64,000 nt of DNA, taken from Mya arenaria (Eukaryota; Mollusca; Bivalvia; Myida; Myidae). Below, piece after piece: positions 37,801 to 49,900 of the stretch. Position 1 is the stretch's first letter; every line of letters begins with the position of its first letter. The notes beneath the pieces were generated by a model that saw only the letters and a list, made by a program, of their open reading frames with translations, was not told the DNA's origin and made no database searches. The stretch is taken from positions 3,427,001 through 3,491,000 of the forward strand of contig NC_069135.1 of assembly GCF_026914265.1 (NCBI RefSeq). Reading direction: 5' to 3'. A program made the translations under genes and the position numbers.

Positions 37801-40377
37801 TTAATATTTTATGCATTTTTCTTCAACTATTATTAATGGTTTTAGCCACGAAACATCGGTCCCTAGACTTACCGAAATACGCATGAAAGTTACCGAAAGA
37901 CGCCTTCTAATGCATTTATTTTATTGTTTTTATATTAATATTATATAAATACATTACCAAACCAAATTTTAGAGATAAATATTGAAATATAATGATGTAA
38001 TAGGCAGTTGAAATTTCAGTGTTCGAGATCGAATTCCGCGTGCCGACTCGCCAACCGAAAGACAGATAAAAGCTTCCAAAATAATCAATTATTCCAATTA
38101 ATGATGATCTCATAATATTCATATAACTAAAACACACTCATAAAAATGAAAAAGTTCATGAAAATATTTACTTATTGTTCAATTGAATAAAGACAATGTC
38201 AGTGAAATATTTGTCTCCCTTGGCCAACCGAAAGACGATTTAACGCAGGTAAAAATAACATATTAGTTGTTGTATTATGAAAATGATTATGAATTTGGAT
38301 TCAAATAATAGCATTTATATTCTTATGGAAATGTTAGATCAATACACAGCATTTGAAAGTATTTTGGAATATACTTGAAACATTGCCTTTAAAATAGGTC
38401 GAAAATGTCGCTAAAAGCATTTTCTTTTAAACTAACTTAGATCTACAGTATAGTTCAGGGCTTTCAAATTTTAATTTTTGTTTATATGAAAATTGAAAAA
38501 AGAAGTTTTTAAACAGCGAAGTTCTCATCTTCAGATAAATTAGCTTACTTATGGACAATAATAACCAGACCACACCAAATACACACAATCAGGCGATGTT
38601 TAAAACAACATAACTATCACCCGGTATATGACACCCCACAAAGTAGCGGCACGTTTTTTGGGGGACAGTTTGGTATTATTGAAAGTGTGTTAATTTGGGT
38701 AAACCCTTTTCGGCTCTGTGACACGTGTTGAGTAAACACCATAATAATTACACATTAAAGGACCGCATTACGTGTACATTTATAATTGCGGGTGATTTTT
38801 GTGGATCCAAATCCATTGCAGACACTGGAAATGCAGGCTATTATTTCTAATGCACCATGCTAAACCATAAAAAATAAAGTATTTTAACTTAAACTGTTTG
38901 ATTTCAACAATGAAGATATCTACATAGTTAATAATAAATATTGCACATAATAATGAAACATAATTCAATTCGGGCAACATTTTTGCCTTGTACATATGAA
39001 CTTAGGTAACAACAACTTTCTTTTCTTCATGGTCATATATACTGGTACGCATGGTGCATTCAAAGGTAATTATTAATATATTCTTATAACTCAATCTCGA
39101 TTTTATTGTTTGTATGTCTGACACATTTGTTTGTAACACAAGGTGAATTTTCAATGTACATTTGCCATAGCTTTTGTCATTAACATGTATATGTCTTTGT
39201 CAATGATTTAAATACATATTGTAAGTTAATCATTTTATTTTGTATTTGCAGCGTTCAATAATTCATGTAATTTTATTATGTGTATGACTAATGTTTTATG
39301 CAGCCTTCCATGTTCGATGTTAATCAAATGTATATGTCATGTATGTAGAGAAATGATGAAAAATAAAATAAATAGTATTATGTTAACTGTATATATTTGT
39401 CATGTTCTTACTTCACCTTAAACATATCAATAAATCGTATTTTGGTTGAGAACAGGAGAATACTCTTATTGGCTAAATAAAGGAAATTCTTTTGTCAAAA
39501 ATCTCATTATTTCAAGATATTATTTTATAATTTTTGGCTACAATGTGTAAAATCATCAAATATATATGAATATTAAAAATAAATACAATAGCAAGCGTCT
39601 TTCGGTAAATTTCTATCATGTTTACTCCAGTTTAACCATATCCATAAATCGTATTTCGGTTGACGACGGGAGATAACTCTATTTGACTAAAAAAGGGAAA
39701 TTCTTTTGTCAATAAAGTCATTATTTCTAAATATTTTTTTATAATTTTTGGCTACAATGCGTATAATCATTAAATATACAAGATTATTTAAAAATAAATG
39801 CATTAGAAGGCGTCTTTCGGTAACTTTCATGCGTATTTCGGTAATTTTATCTGTCTTTCGGTAAATAATCGTATTTCGGTAAGTCTAGGGACCCACGAAA
39901 CATTAATTTTTGAACAGAAATATAAAAATCTGCCATCTGATCTTTTATCACTGATATGCAGATATTAACACAAAACATTTCTCTTTCTAAGTCAAAAAAA
40001 TAAAAAAAGTTGAAAAAAAAATTATTTAAAAAAAAACAAAACACAATGTTTAAATGTCAGTAACACTCGGAAGAGGAGTTGACATTAAACAGATATAGAT
40101 AGATATGTAAGATATTAAATACAACTTTGTCTATTTACAATATTTTACTGCATTAACTCAATCAATTCCAGATAATTCAGGTTTTAACCAGAGAAAAAAG
40201 CACTGACATTGAGCAATTGATCATCATACAAAACGCCATTAAATCGATGTATTTTGTAATCAACTGGATTTAAAACAAATAATTCGTCTACATACAATTA
40301 AAGGCATTTTCTGCAGCTTCACTGCCATCGATGCCAATAAGCACTTTTCGCTGTCCTTCCTGTGGTGCGTGAGCCAT
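25878..40377 (-). CDS. Universal stress protein (UspA family), complete, 158 residues
   Basis: Four coding exons on the minus strand: 40296-40377, 36436-36516, 27696-27802 and 25878-26084. They total 477 nt, exactly 158 codons and a TAA stop, with junction phases that fit. The start ATG at 40375-40377 opens MAHAPQEGQRKVLIGIDGSE, the usual first strand with the conserved Asp17. AFNWYL follows across intron 1. Exon 4 carries the ATP-binding signature G-x2-G-x9-G-S at Gly122, Gly125, Gly135 and Ser136, then SSYVVQHCNVPVSVI, the classic C-terminal strand. The length fits a single-domain USP of the ATP-binding class; a cytosolic nucleotide-binding role in stress is the family norm, not shown here. 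Introns are large (about 3.8, 8.6 and 1.6 kb) and full of mobile DNA. The intron 3 donor, GTTTGT, is weaker than the others. Confidence 0.95.
26325..27435 (+). repeat. AGGTCA/TGACCT dispersed repeat, uninterrupted copy, in USP intron 3
   Basis: Starts with AAGAGATGTTTGTCAAACAT, a run of 20 or more C, then CTGAGCGACATGTTGTCAGG. The body repeats CTGGTCAGGCCCAACCTCCA and GTGACCTTGACCTTTGACC about every 150-170 bp. It ends with GACCGACGGACCGACCAACC and a CTTCTTCGAAGGGGGG hairpin-like end. It is the same family as the broken copy at 16020-23820 and is less damaged. Palindromes GGTCAnnnTGACC lie at 26655, 26920 and 27066. It may also begin just inside the intron on the left. Confidence 0.8.
30490..30830. 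mobile_element. Foldback-type element with GC-rich hairpin, in USP intron 2
   Basis: Arms of about 50 bp at 30510-30561 and 30574-30624 are near-perfect inverted copies. Left-arm words are TAGGTTCATTCCGACCC and GGGTGTTTTGCGGAAAC; the right arm holds GTTTCCGCAAAACACCC and GGGTCGGGATGAACCTA. Only about 12 nt separate the arms. The flanks (ATCTTCCATGGCCGAGAGTG on the left, ATATCTAGCATGGTTAAATT on the right) are the same words that form the tandem copies at 7864-8056. No coding capacity is seen. Confidence 0.8.
35041..35170 (+). repeat. Dispersed repeat copy, also at about 46005-46140
   Basis: The words AGCACAAGCCCGCATGCC, GGGCTTGCTCAAATTCTG, AAGCAATAACATAAGAATTC are matched at 46011-46130 by AACACAAGCCGCAAGCCC, GGGCATGCTCAAATTCTG, AAGCAATAGTATAAGAATTC. 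Both copies run in the same direction. It lies in USP intron 2. Confidence 0.6.
36798..37413. mobile_element. MITE of 616 bp with CpG-rich inverted termini
   Basis: The left end TGGGCCGCGTCGCGCGATTT is mirrored by the inverse of the right end, TGAGCCGCGTCGCGCGATTT. The match continues for about 35 bp to GGACATA. TA lies next to both ends (36796-36797 and 37414-37415), consistent with a TA duplication. The interior is AT-rich, contains two TGACGTCA-type words near 37211-37231 and has no transposase. It sits in USP intron 1. Confidence 0.85.
37857..39894. mobile_element. 2.0-kb Mutator-like non-autonomous element with long inverted ends and 9-bp target duplication
   Basis: The left end GGTCCCTAGACTTACCGAAA is mirrored at the right end. 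The termini share ACGCATGAAAGTTACCGAAA and GACGCCTTCTAATGCATTTA, though the right end has an extra block of about 40 bp. The 9-bp word ACGAAACAT lies directly outside both ends (37848-37856 and 39895-39903). Nine-bp duplications and long inverted ends are hallmarks of Mutator-like elements. The interior has no transposase and carries repeated ACCGAAAGAC words plus an internal duplication of about 210 bp (roughly 39396-39610 and 39611-39822). It is inserted in an older dispersed repeat in USP intron 1. Confidence 0.85.
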
Positions 40378-40902
40378 TTTTGTTAAATGTTTGCTCTATT
40401 TGGTACGAGAATTCAGTTACAACCTTTTCACCTCGCAAGTAAGAATCTGTAATCATGCAGAGCTCCTTCCACGTAGCGACATGTACGAAGTTTTAGAGAA
40501 GAGCAGTGACTGAATTAAATCCCATGAAATATTGGTACATCGAAAATTCAATAAATGTGAGAATAATAAAAATAATAATTTGATTATTAAACACGAACAA
40601 AGAAAATGTGTCTTGGGTATATTCGAAACTATGGCCCACATACGTAAAGCTGGCCTCCGCTGTTAATAAAACCCTGAATAAAATCTGAAAACATCTTGTA
40701 TAGCTTAAATCTGTAATGCTTTTTCATTAACTGTTTATTTTTTTAACGATTTTAGTTTTACGTCTATTAGGGTGAAAATGCAGGAGAAAAAGGCTTAACA
40801 TTCATGACCGACTTATCAATTAATATCCACAAATAGACACAATTGATGCATAGTCATGCATAGCTAATCTTGCATACCTGATCTTAATCATTATCATCTG
40901 AT
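40378..40902. promoter_or_regulatory. Divergent intergenic region between USP and NitFhit start codons
   Basis: Only 525 bp separate the two start codons, which point away from each other. The stretch must hold both 5' untranslated regions and both promoters, so a shared bidirectional promoter is the simplest reading. No TATA box or initiator is clear, and the sequence is not strongly CpG-rich. Transcription start sites cannot be placed by eye. Confidence 0.6.
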
Positions 40903-43900
40903 ATGCAACTTTCAAAGTTTCTGTTAACGACTAAAATGGCTTCCTCAATGATGAATGTGAACAAAAGATGCGTTATTGGGGTTTGTCAAATGATATGTAC
41001 ATCAGATAAAGATTCAAATTTCCACAGTGCAGAGACCTTAATAAAACAGTGTAAAACATTAGGAGCTCAGGTACATAAAATTTGAAATTATGTTCTTTCC
41101 TGCTTTAATAATATGTGTTTGTTTTATTAGTAAAGTCAAATTCTGCATGAACCTTTATATATTATATATATAATATTATTGTTAACTTTACAGAAAACAA
41201 ATAGTCACTAATCATATTAAGATTGATCTTTTTCAAGACCTGAACAATCAAACAGTTGACAAGGCATTATATATTGCCATTAAATGAGGAATCCTTATCC
41301 TGACATTTAACTCAAAATTGCATCACACCTTGCCCTGATTTCTCAGACTTCTTAAGTTTGACTAGCTTTGTTTAATACGAAAATCAGGATTTTATAAGTG
41401 GTTAGCATTAAAAGAAAAACTTTTTTTCTCAATATACCAACAGTAACCATATGTGAAAATCATATTGTGCATTACTATGTTCATTCTGAATATAATAACA
41501 GGTTTATATTTTAGAGTCAGCCAGTTTATTGATGCATCTCTTGATCCAGTATAAAACTGTATTATCTATCATTTAATCCTTTGGCTTCTGAACATAATTA
41601 TTCTACAAGCCAAAATGGAGAAAAATGGTCTGTGTTTCTAACATAATTTGGCACAGACTGCATTTTTAGGGCTTCCATTAAGAATTTGAAACTGGAAGAA
41701 TGAACTTCCTGTCCATCAGTTTTAGTAGTTTTTTACTGAAATGTTGAAGTTAAAGTCTCCAGAATACAATATCTTTTTCCACTTTTCAACTAGTATGTTA
41801 AAAAACAAATAATTACCACTTTAATTTGCCTAATTCACAGACTCATATTATAATCATTCATTTTACTGACAGACTGATGGAAATTGTGGTCATAAAATTA
41901 ATATTGGCACCAGGTTTTGATATTTTGAACTTCCAAGGTTTCAACTTTGGAAGTTTTATTCAAAATCATAGAAGTCTTTGTACTTCTAAGGAATCAATTT
42001 CGGAAGTTTTAACCCATTTCTAGGGAGTAATATACTTCCCAACTTCCTTTCAGGAAGCCTTGCATTTAGAAACAAAATTATTTCATATTGTGGATCATAG
42101 GTCACAGGCACACTCGAAAGGTTTGAATACTTACAAGTTACTTGTAACCAAAAGTCAAATGATAACAGCATCTTCTTTTGTTTTAGATGGTGTTCATGCC
42201 TGAGGCATGTGACTATATTGCTGAAAGTCAAAAGCAAAGTATGGCTTTTGCTGAACCAATAAATGGTACCACCATATCAAAGTACAAGCAGTTGGCCAGG
42301 AACCTTTCGGTGTGGATATCGATTGGAGGATTTCATCAGAAGGTCACATGACTGTGATTTTTAATGCACTTCTTTAAAAACATCTCTGCTTCTTTAATTG
42401 GAGGTCAATTTGTTAAAATTAAATTTATTTGAGACAAGGAAAATTTCAATGTTTCAAGTACCGGTAGCCATTAATCATGAGAAAAATGGTAATGAGTATT
42501 AGATAGCTAGATTCCATTTAAAGTAAATAAACAAATATTTTCTTATATGCATGTGTCTGGTGGGTTTATTGTACATCATCTCATAAATACCATGAATCTT
42601 CTTACTGTCAATTACTTTTGATTCATAAAGTTCTTCTTCTATAACTTTAGGGTTTAGATTCTGTCAGTCAGAAGCTGTATAACACACATGTGATACTGGA
42701 CAGTGAGGGTGAGGTGCGGGGTGTGTACTGTAAGAGCCATATGTTTGACCTGGACATTCCTGGAAAGATACGTCTGTGCGAGAGTGACTACACAATCACC
42801 GGGGACAGGATATGTCCTCCTGTAGATACCCCAGCAGGCAGAGTTGGAATGGGCATTGTAATTTTATAAAACTCACTTTAAATACATTTTCAATAGTTTT
42901 TCACCTAAAGATCAATATGTATTGCCCATGTTATTTTAAATTCTTATATCAATTATTTCTATGATAATTCACAAAGAAAGATTAAATATATAAACACAGG
43001 TGTAACCTGGTATTATGTATGTATACTAAAAGTCTATATGGCGGCACTTACACTCTCTCCCTATAGAGCTGGCTATTATAGCGCAGCGGTAGAGTGTCTG
43101 CCTGCAGAGCGAGAGGTCATGGGTTGGATACCCAACAGGTGCACATAGCAGTTTGTGCAGTCTGTTACACAGGTCATTTTGTTTTTAACCGAATAAATGT
43201 TTTTGTACATTTTAACACTAGAGATTAACTGATGATTGAGTATTGTCGGTTGTTGCCTCTTTTGTAGACTGTAAATGCTGAAAAGACAAATGGTTATATA
43301 GAATCCACACAATTCAGAAATTAATAAACACAACACCTGTACCTTATTTACATTTATTGCTTTCCAAACTGATCATTACATGCTTACGCCACTCGCAGCT
43401 TTATACTATAAATTGAAATCGTGATCTTAAAAGGATTTTTTCTATTCCTAAAGTTCCAGAAGTGACTTTAAATTATAGGATTCAAAATACTGCTTTTCTA
43501 TACAATGATGTAGTCTTTTTTATAATTCAGTTTGCATATTATTGTCTATTGAAAGAACATGCAATACCAGGTTTTCTACCTATTTATTCATAAAGTGACA
43601 CTCTTATTCAAAATCAATACAAACACATGTATAACACACATATATTTGGAGTGATAAACCTTTAACTATCGGTACTAACTAAATAATGCATTTATGGAAA
43701 ATATCAATTACTGATAACAAGATTGTAACCGTGTATTTTATAGCTGAAAATGCAAAAAAACATTAAATGATTGGTGAGTGCTAAAAGATTTTCTGTGATC
43801 TACTTTCATCTGATAAGGTAGAAATACCATGTTTTCTTCAAATTAAACGCGGTGTCCATCATAACAACTGTTGTTTACGATATATATTCATCCTTTTTGG

Positions 43901-46900
43901 TATATTGTAACAATTTTATTATTTGTGATTAATCTTATATGGGAGTAAGAGTGCATCTTTTAAATTTACCTGCCAGTCGGGCCGTAGAAAATTAAAATGT
44001 TTTTTTTTTTTAAGTGGTATGCTTTCCTATAAACTAAAATGTATTTCTGATTTGCTGTTATTTTTATCCCTTATATATCAGAAACAGTACCTGTCAACTA
44101 TTTTTTTGTCATGTATGACTGTGGTTTGTACATATTTTAATTCATGATTGTAAAATTGATAATTGATTGATTTTTAGTTATTTCCGAATTGTGAAGTTTG
44201 TGTCCGATTTTTAATCCCTTATTAACAAAACATTTGCCCATAATCACCATTCATACCTGGTTCATTTTCAGTGTTATGACATGCGGTTCCCGGAGATGAG
44301 TGTGGGACTACGCCACATGGGGGCAGATATCCTCACCTTTCCCTCCGCCTTCACTGTACCAACAGGCATGGCTCACTGGCATGTACGATTCGGCTCGATT
44401 TAAGCTCACGTTCATGTTTAAACATGACTTCAAGTGTCAAATAATTCTTTAATATTACAGGTGTAGTTGAACTGCTCTGTTTTCTTCTAAAAAGAAGTTA
44501 AAGGTGGAATGAACACTGCTTGATCATTATGTAATGAATATATATATTGGTTTAAATATAATATATGATAAACATCAATATTCAAACAATTTAAAATATT
44601 TAGAACAAAGTTATCTAAGAAACAGTATGTTGATGGATGTAATAGCAAAAGATAGAAACAGACACAAGGGCTCATAGGGATGACGACACATTCATTTTGT
44701 GTATTGTCTGTTCAGAAACAAAGGGCTAGGTTGTGTCAAAGCCTTGTTGTGGTCATGTAAAGGCCGTGTTGTGGTCATGTCAAGGCCTTGTTGTGGTCAT
44801 GTCAAGGCCTTGTTGTGGTCATGTCAAGGCCTTGTTGTGGTCATGTCAAAGCCTTGTTGTGGTCATGTCAAGGCCTTGTTGTGGTCATGTCAAAGCCTTG
44901 TTGTGTTCATGTCAAGGCCTTGTTGTGGACATGTCAAGGCCTTTTTGTGGTCATGTCAAGGCCTTGTTGTGGTCATGTCAAGGCCTTGTTGTGGTCATGT
45001 CAAGGCCTTGTTGTGGTCATGTCAAGGCCTTGTTGTGGACATGTCAAGGCCTTGTTGTGGTCATGTCAAGGCCTTGTTGTGGTCATGTGAAAGCCTTGTT
45101 GTGGTCATGTCAAGGCCTTGTTGTGGTCATGTCAAGGCCTTGTTTTGGTCATGTCAAGGCCTTGTTGTGGTCATGTCAAGGCCTTGTTTTGGTCATGTCA
45201 AGGCCTTGTTTTGGTCATGTCAAGGCCTTGTTGTGGTCATGTCAAGGCCTTGTTGTGGTCATGTCAAGGCCTTGTTGTGGTCATGTCAAGGCCTTGTTGT
45301 GGTCATGTCAAAGCCTTGTTGTGGTCATGTCAAGGCCTTGTTGTGGTCATGTCAAAGCCTTGTTGTGGTCATGTCAAGGCCTTGTTGTGGCCATGTCAAG
45401 GCCTTGTTTTGGTCATGTCAAGGCCTTGTTGTGGTCATGTCAAGGCCTTGTTGTGGTCATGTCAAGGCCTTGTTGTGGTCATGTCAATGCCATGTTGTGG
45501 TCATGTCATGGCCTTGTTGTGGTCATGTCAAGGCCATGTTGTGGCCATGTCAAGGCCATGTTGTGGTCATGTCAAGGCCTTGTTGTGGCCATGTCAAGGC
45601 CTTGTTGTGGTCATGTCAAGGCCTTGTTTTGGTCATGTCAAGGCCTTGTTGTGGCCATGTCAAGGCCATGTTGTGGTCATGTCAAGGCCTTGTTGTGGCC
45701 ATGTCAAGGCCTTGTTTTGGTCATGTCAAGGCCTTGTTGTGGTCATGTCAAGGCCTTGTTGTGGTCATGTCAAGGCCTTGTTGTGGTCATGTCAAGGCCT
45801 TGTTGTGGCCATGTCAAGGCCTTGTTTTGGTCATGTCAAGGCCTTGTTGTGGTCATGTCAAGGCCTTGTTGTGGTCATGTCAAGGCCATGTTGTGGTCAT
45901 GTCATGGCCTTGTTGTGGTCATGTCAAGGCCATGTTGTGGCCATGTCAAGGGCTTGTTATTTTCAAATGAAACTTTGAATGCATACTGCCCGAGACCAGT
46001 GGTCGAAATTAACACAAGCCGCAAGCCCTGCACTGTTAATAGGTCTTCTGGGCATGCTCAAATTCTGAAATTTATATAGCATGTCTTGTACAAAAATTTG
46101 ATTCCAAGCAATAGTATAAGAATTCGGCCTTGACCATCCTAATGACTAATTTAGATGACTGCGAGACAAAACCCAATAGTGATATTTAGGAGCTCCTTTT
46201 TTATTTCCAATGATCACAATGTTTCATATTAAATTATGTTATTTTTGCAGGTACTGTTGAGGAATCGTGCTATTGAGAATCAGTGTTATGTTGTAGCAGC
46301 TGCTCAGACTGGAAAACACAATGAGAAGAGGTCTTCATACGGACACAGTCTGGTAAGGAATAAAATGTATCAAATATATCTACTGTAGAAAAGAAACAAT
46401 ATCTATGTTGTGAATCTACACTTACTTTCTTGATGAGTCCAACTTGTGTTTCTTGTGTTACTCTTTCATACAGTATATTACTCATTTCAAGGCATGCAAT
46501 ACAATGTTTAGTTTACTGTAGTTTATCATTTGAAACTTCTTATTTGCTTTAAAAAAAACTAGATGGCTTTTTCTAGCACACCGGTTAGGCATTTCAAAAA
46601 ACCTTAGAAGATGTGATACTGAAGGAACTTCTTGACGTATGACATAATAAAAATTACTGCAGGTCATGATGTCAGTAGACATTATCACATGCGCCTTTAG
46701 TGAAATGTACAAAAATGCACTTTCTTTGTGTATTATTATACTTACTGATGTAGACTGTATGTGTTTTATGTTTATTCTCAATGTTGAGCAGAGAGTTACT
46801 TATTGCATTGTTTCTCTGTATGTTCAGTAGATAGTTGACCCATGGGGTGTGGTGATAGCTGAGTGTTCAGAGGGGGAGGGTGTGTGTGTGGCAGAGGTTG

Positions 46901-49900
46901 ATCTACAGCTCCTGACCCGTGTTCGCACACAGATGCCCATCCTCAATCATCGCCGGCCAGACCTTTATGGATCTGTCATGCTGAAGGGAAGTGGTAATGC
47001 ACTTTTAAAAATATACAGTTAGGTAAGGACTATCACTAGATTACTTTTGCACTGTCATGTTGAAGTAAGTAACCTTATAAAATATTGAAATTTTTCAATG
47101 TCAGTGTCTATATAAGTAAGATATCTTATAGCACCATAGCCTTTTTTTTGAGAAAGAATGTTGATGAAAATATTGATTTTGAGTAAGAAATTGCTGATAG
47201 CATTTGGTACAATTTATCCTTCATACTTGTCTTTATCATTAGATATGAAATTGCATGAATCTATTTACAAGCTATTGATCACCTGCTATTCGTAAGTTTT
47301 TAATGGATGGAATGACTTGTTTTCTAATTTTTAGCCCCATCCATTGACAGTATACCGGAGTATGAGTTTGGCCAATACAAGATAGGCAGCAGGCAGGTCT
47401 TTCACAGGACAGCTCTCTCCTACGCCTTTGTCAACATTAAACCTGTTGTCCCTGGTCATATCCTTTTTCGTCATATTTTTTCTTTCATTCTGGGTCCATA
47501 TACATGTGTACAAACATCTTGAGTCCGAGCTTTATAGTCAAAAAATCAAATTCTTAAACCTTAAAAAAATATTTTTTTATAACAACATTTTATAAATAAC
47601 AACTGGTGTGGAAATCACTGTAAAAAAAAATCGTGTGTAAGAGATTTAGCCATATCTACCATAAATGCTCTTATGGTAGGAATTGTACAATAGAATTAAA
47701 TTTGCTTTGGAGTTTCAAACTCAAGTTCAATGCATTCCTGAATATGGCCCTGTGGCGCTTAATATATATATGTATATATATGTATATAAAAACTTAAAAG
47801 AGACCTAAATGTAACTTGGTTAATCTACTTTCCTTGCTTAAAGTTAAGCATTTCAGTTGATTTTGTTTATTAAAAGACAAAAACTCATCCATCAATAAAT
47901 GGACAAATATATAACTTTAATGTTTTAAATGAGATCTTCGCTTAAAGCCTTTCAGCAATTTTAATTTTCCTTAACGATGAATAAATGTATTAATAGCCTC
48001 TATCCGCAATGTATCGAGATTTGCTGACCTTGACCCAGCAGAGGTCAGCGACCTGTTCAACACCACCAAGGTCGTTTCCAAGGTAATAGAAAAACACTTC
48101 AAAGGGACATCACTCACCATCAGTATACAGGATGGACCTGAGGCAGGACAGACAGTTAGTGTAAGTCACAACACTTTTTGTAAATTCCAGTTATACAATT
48201 AGTTTTAAACTTACTTATTTAATGCAGATTTTTGTTACAATATTATCTCAATCACTCTTGTCGTCTCAATGTTATGCAAGAGTATGGTCTAATCATGTGG
48301 AGAAAACTGGACCATTCAAAGGAAATCCACTTGTCCAATTTTGGAACACTAACCAATGAGGCCTTTATGAGAAGCAAGTGTGTTAATCAATACACTAACT
48401 TGCCAACCATACAATTTATATATATACTAGTATATAGCTAGAGAAACAAACAATTTAGAAATGTATTGTCAACTATCGCACTCCTCATTTGTTCTCTATG
48501 TTAGCTTTTACATTTTACCCTTCCTTAGTTTCATTAGCTTATTGGTCATCATACTTTTGACTATTTTAGCGTCTGCCCTAGTTTGGCTTGACCATGCATT
48601 TGGGTGATTTTAAGATAACTTAATTTTATCAATAGACAATTGTGTGTGGCGTGCAAGACCCCTGTCTGTAGGTCAAAGTCCCTCTTGATGGTCATTTGTC
48701 AAACTCACTTGTTTATTGCCTTGTTTGGGCAACTATTTGGCAATGCATGGGGGACTTTATAAAAACTTGGCACAAATGTTCACCATTGAAGACGACATGT
48801 CATGTGTACAAGACCCATGTCTGTAGGTCTAAGTTACCCTCAAGTCATTGGTCATTTGTTATTCCAATTTTTTATAAGCTGTAACTCGGATATACATATG
48901 GCGATTTTAAAATAATTTGGCACAAAATGATGTTCAGTATGATAAGAAGGCATATATATGGCATGCAAGATACAATAATGCGAGTTTAGGGAACTTTTTT
49001 AACATTTGGATATTTATTTTGTTCCCTAAACGCCACAAGTCGACGGATCCATACCAATGTAAAATATATTCTTCAACTGTTACTCCACAATTCTTAACAC
49101 TTCACTGTTAAATAAAAACACAAAAGATACACTTTAATTATTTTAGCCAATACCTTTTACTTATTTACATATGCAAGTGTTTAATGAAACACAAATAATT
49201 AGTTTCAATTAAGATCGACTTCTGTCAATGAAGCATCGCCATTTTGAAACCATCTAGCAGGTGCCTGTTATCTTTCCGCTCAATATACTTAGCGCTGGGA
49301 TCTGTCATTCTTGGCTAGGAAAACAACAAGTGGGATATGGACGCGTAGAGTCGCCAAATCAAAAATCGTCAAAGACTCTGAAGCGGCTGTTTATATGGAC
49401 TAAGAAGGCCTATGCATAGGTGGGGCAGAAATAATGTTAACACACAGTGAACATTGGTCAGAATTATTTTTGCTTGTTTGACATCAGTCACATCAAAGCC
49501 ATCAACTTACCAAAAATAACAAACAAGGTCAAAGGACAAGTTTTTAGAATTGTTCTTTGATTGTGACATTTACTGGCTCGACACTGTTGGCGTTTTACCA
49601 ACAAACATTTAGTATCGAAGTGTTGCTTTTAAGATGACGTTCATATCAATGTGTGTTATAATAGACCATTTTGTTATATTTTAGCATGTCCATGTGCACA
49701 TACTGCCCAGGAAGGCTGGCGACTTTGCTCAGAATGACCAGGTGTACGATCAGGTAGGTACTTATTTAGAATAATCTAAACCAATGTCCAAAACATTGTA
49801 TCCATTGATAGGGAACAAAATACTGATACAAGTTGGCAGTACATTTGTAATGTTGTCAACCTAAGATTTTTGTTCAATTTGGGGGCTTAAGACTACATTG

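Noticed and set aside
43072..43143. Functional tRNA-Cys gene
   Set aside because: The 5' strand (GCTATTA) does not pair with the matching 3' strand, so the acceptor stem is lost.
44731..45958. Possible CRISPR array or p53 half-site array
   Set aside because: There are no spacers between units and the genome is eukaryotic, so it is not CRISPR. The CATG and CTTG decamers each break the p53 half-site consensus at two positions.
44699..46079. Open frames of 423, 448 and 286 codons, Cys/Trp/Val-rich, plus strand
   Set aside because: They are translations of the 22-bp array in three frames. The unit has no stop in any forward frame, so openness carries no information, and the array lies in an intron.
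47458..47996. NitFhit intron 7 using the U12 donor with the AG at 47996
   Set aside because: It would delete four residues of a core HIT strand and places the branch A 22 nt from the end. It is kept only as a third, less likely option.
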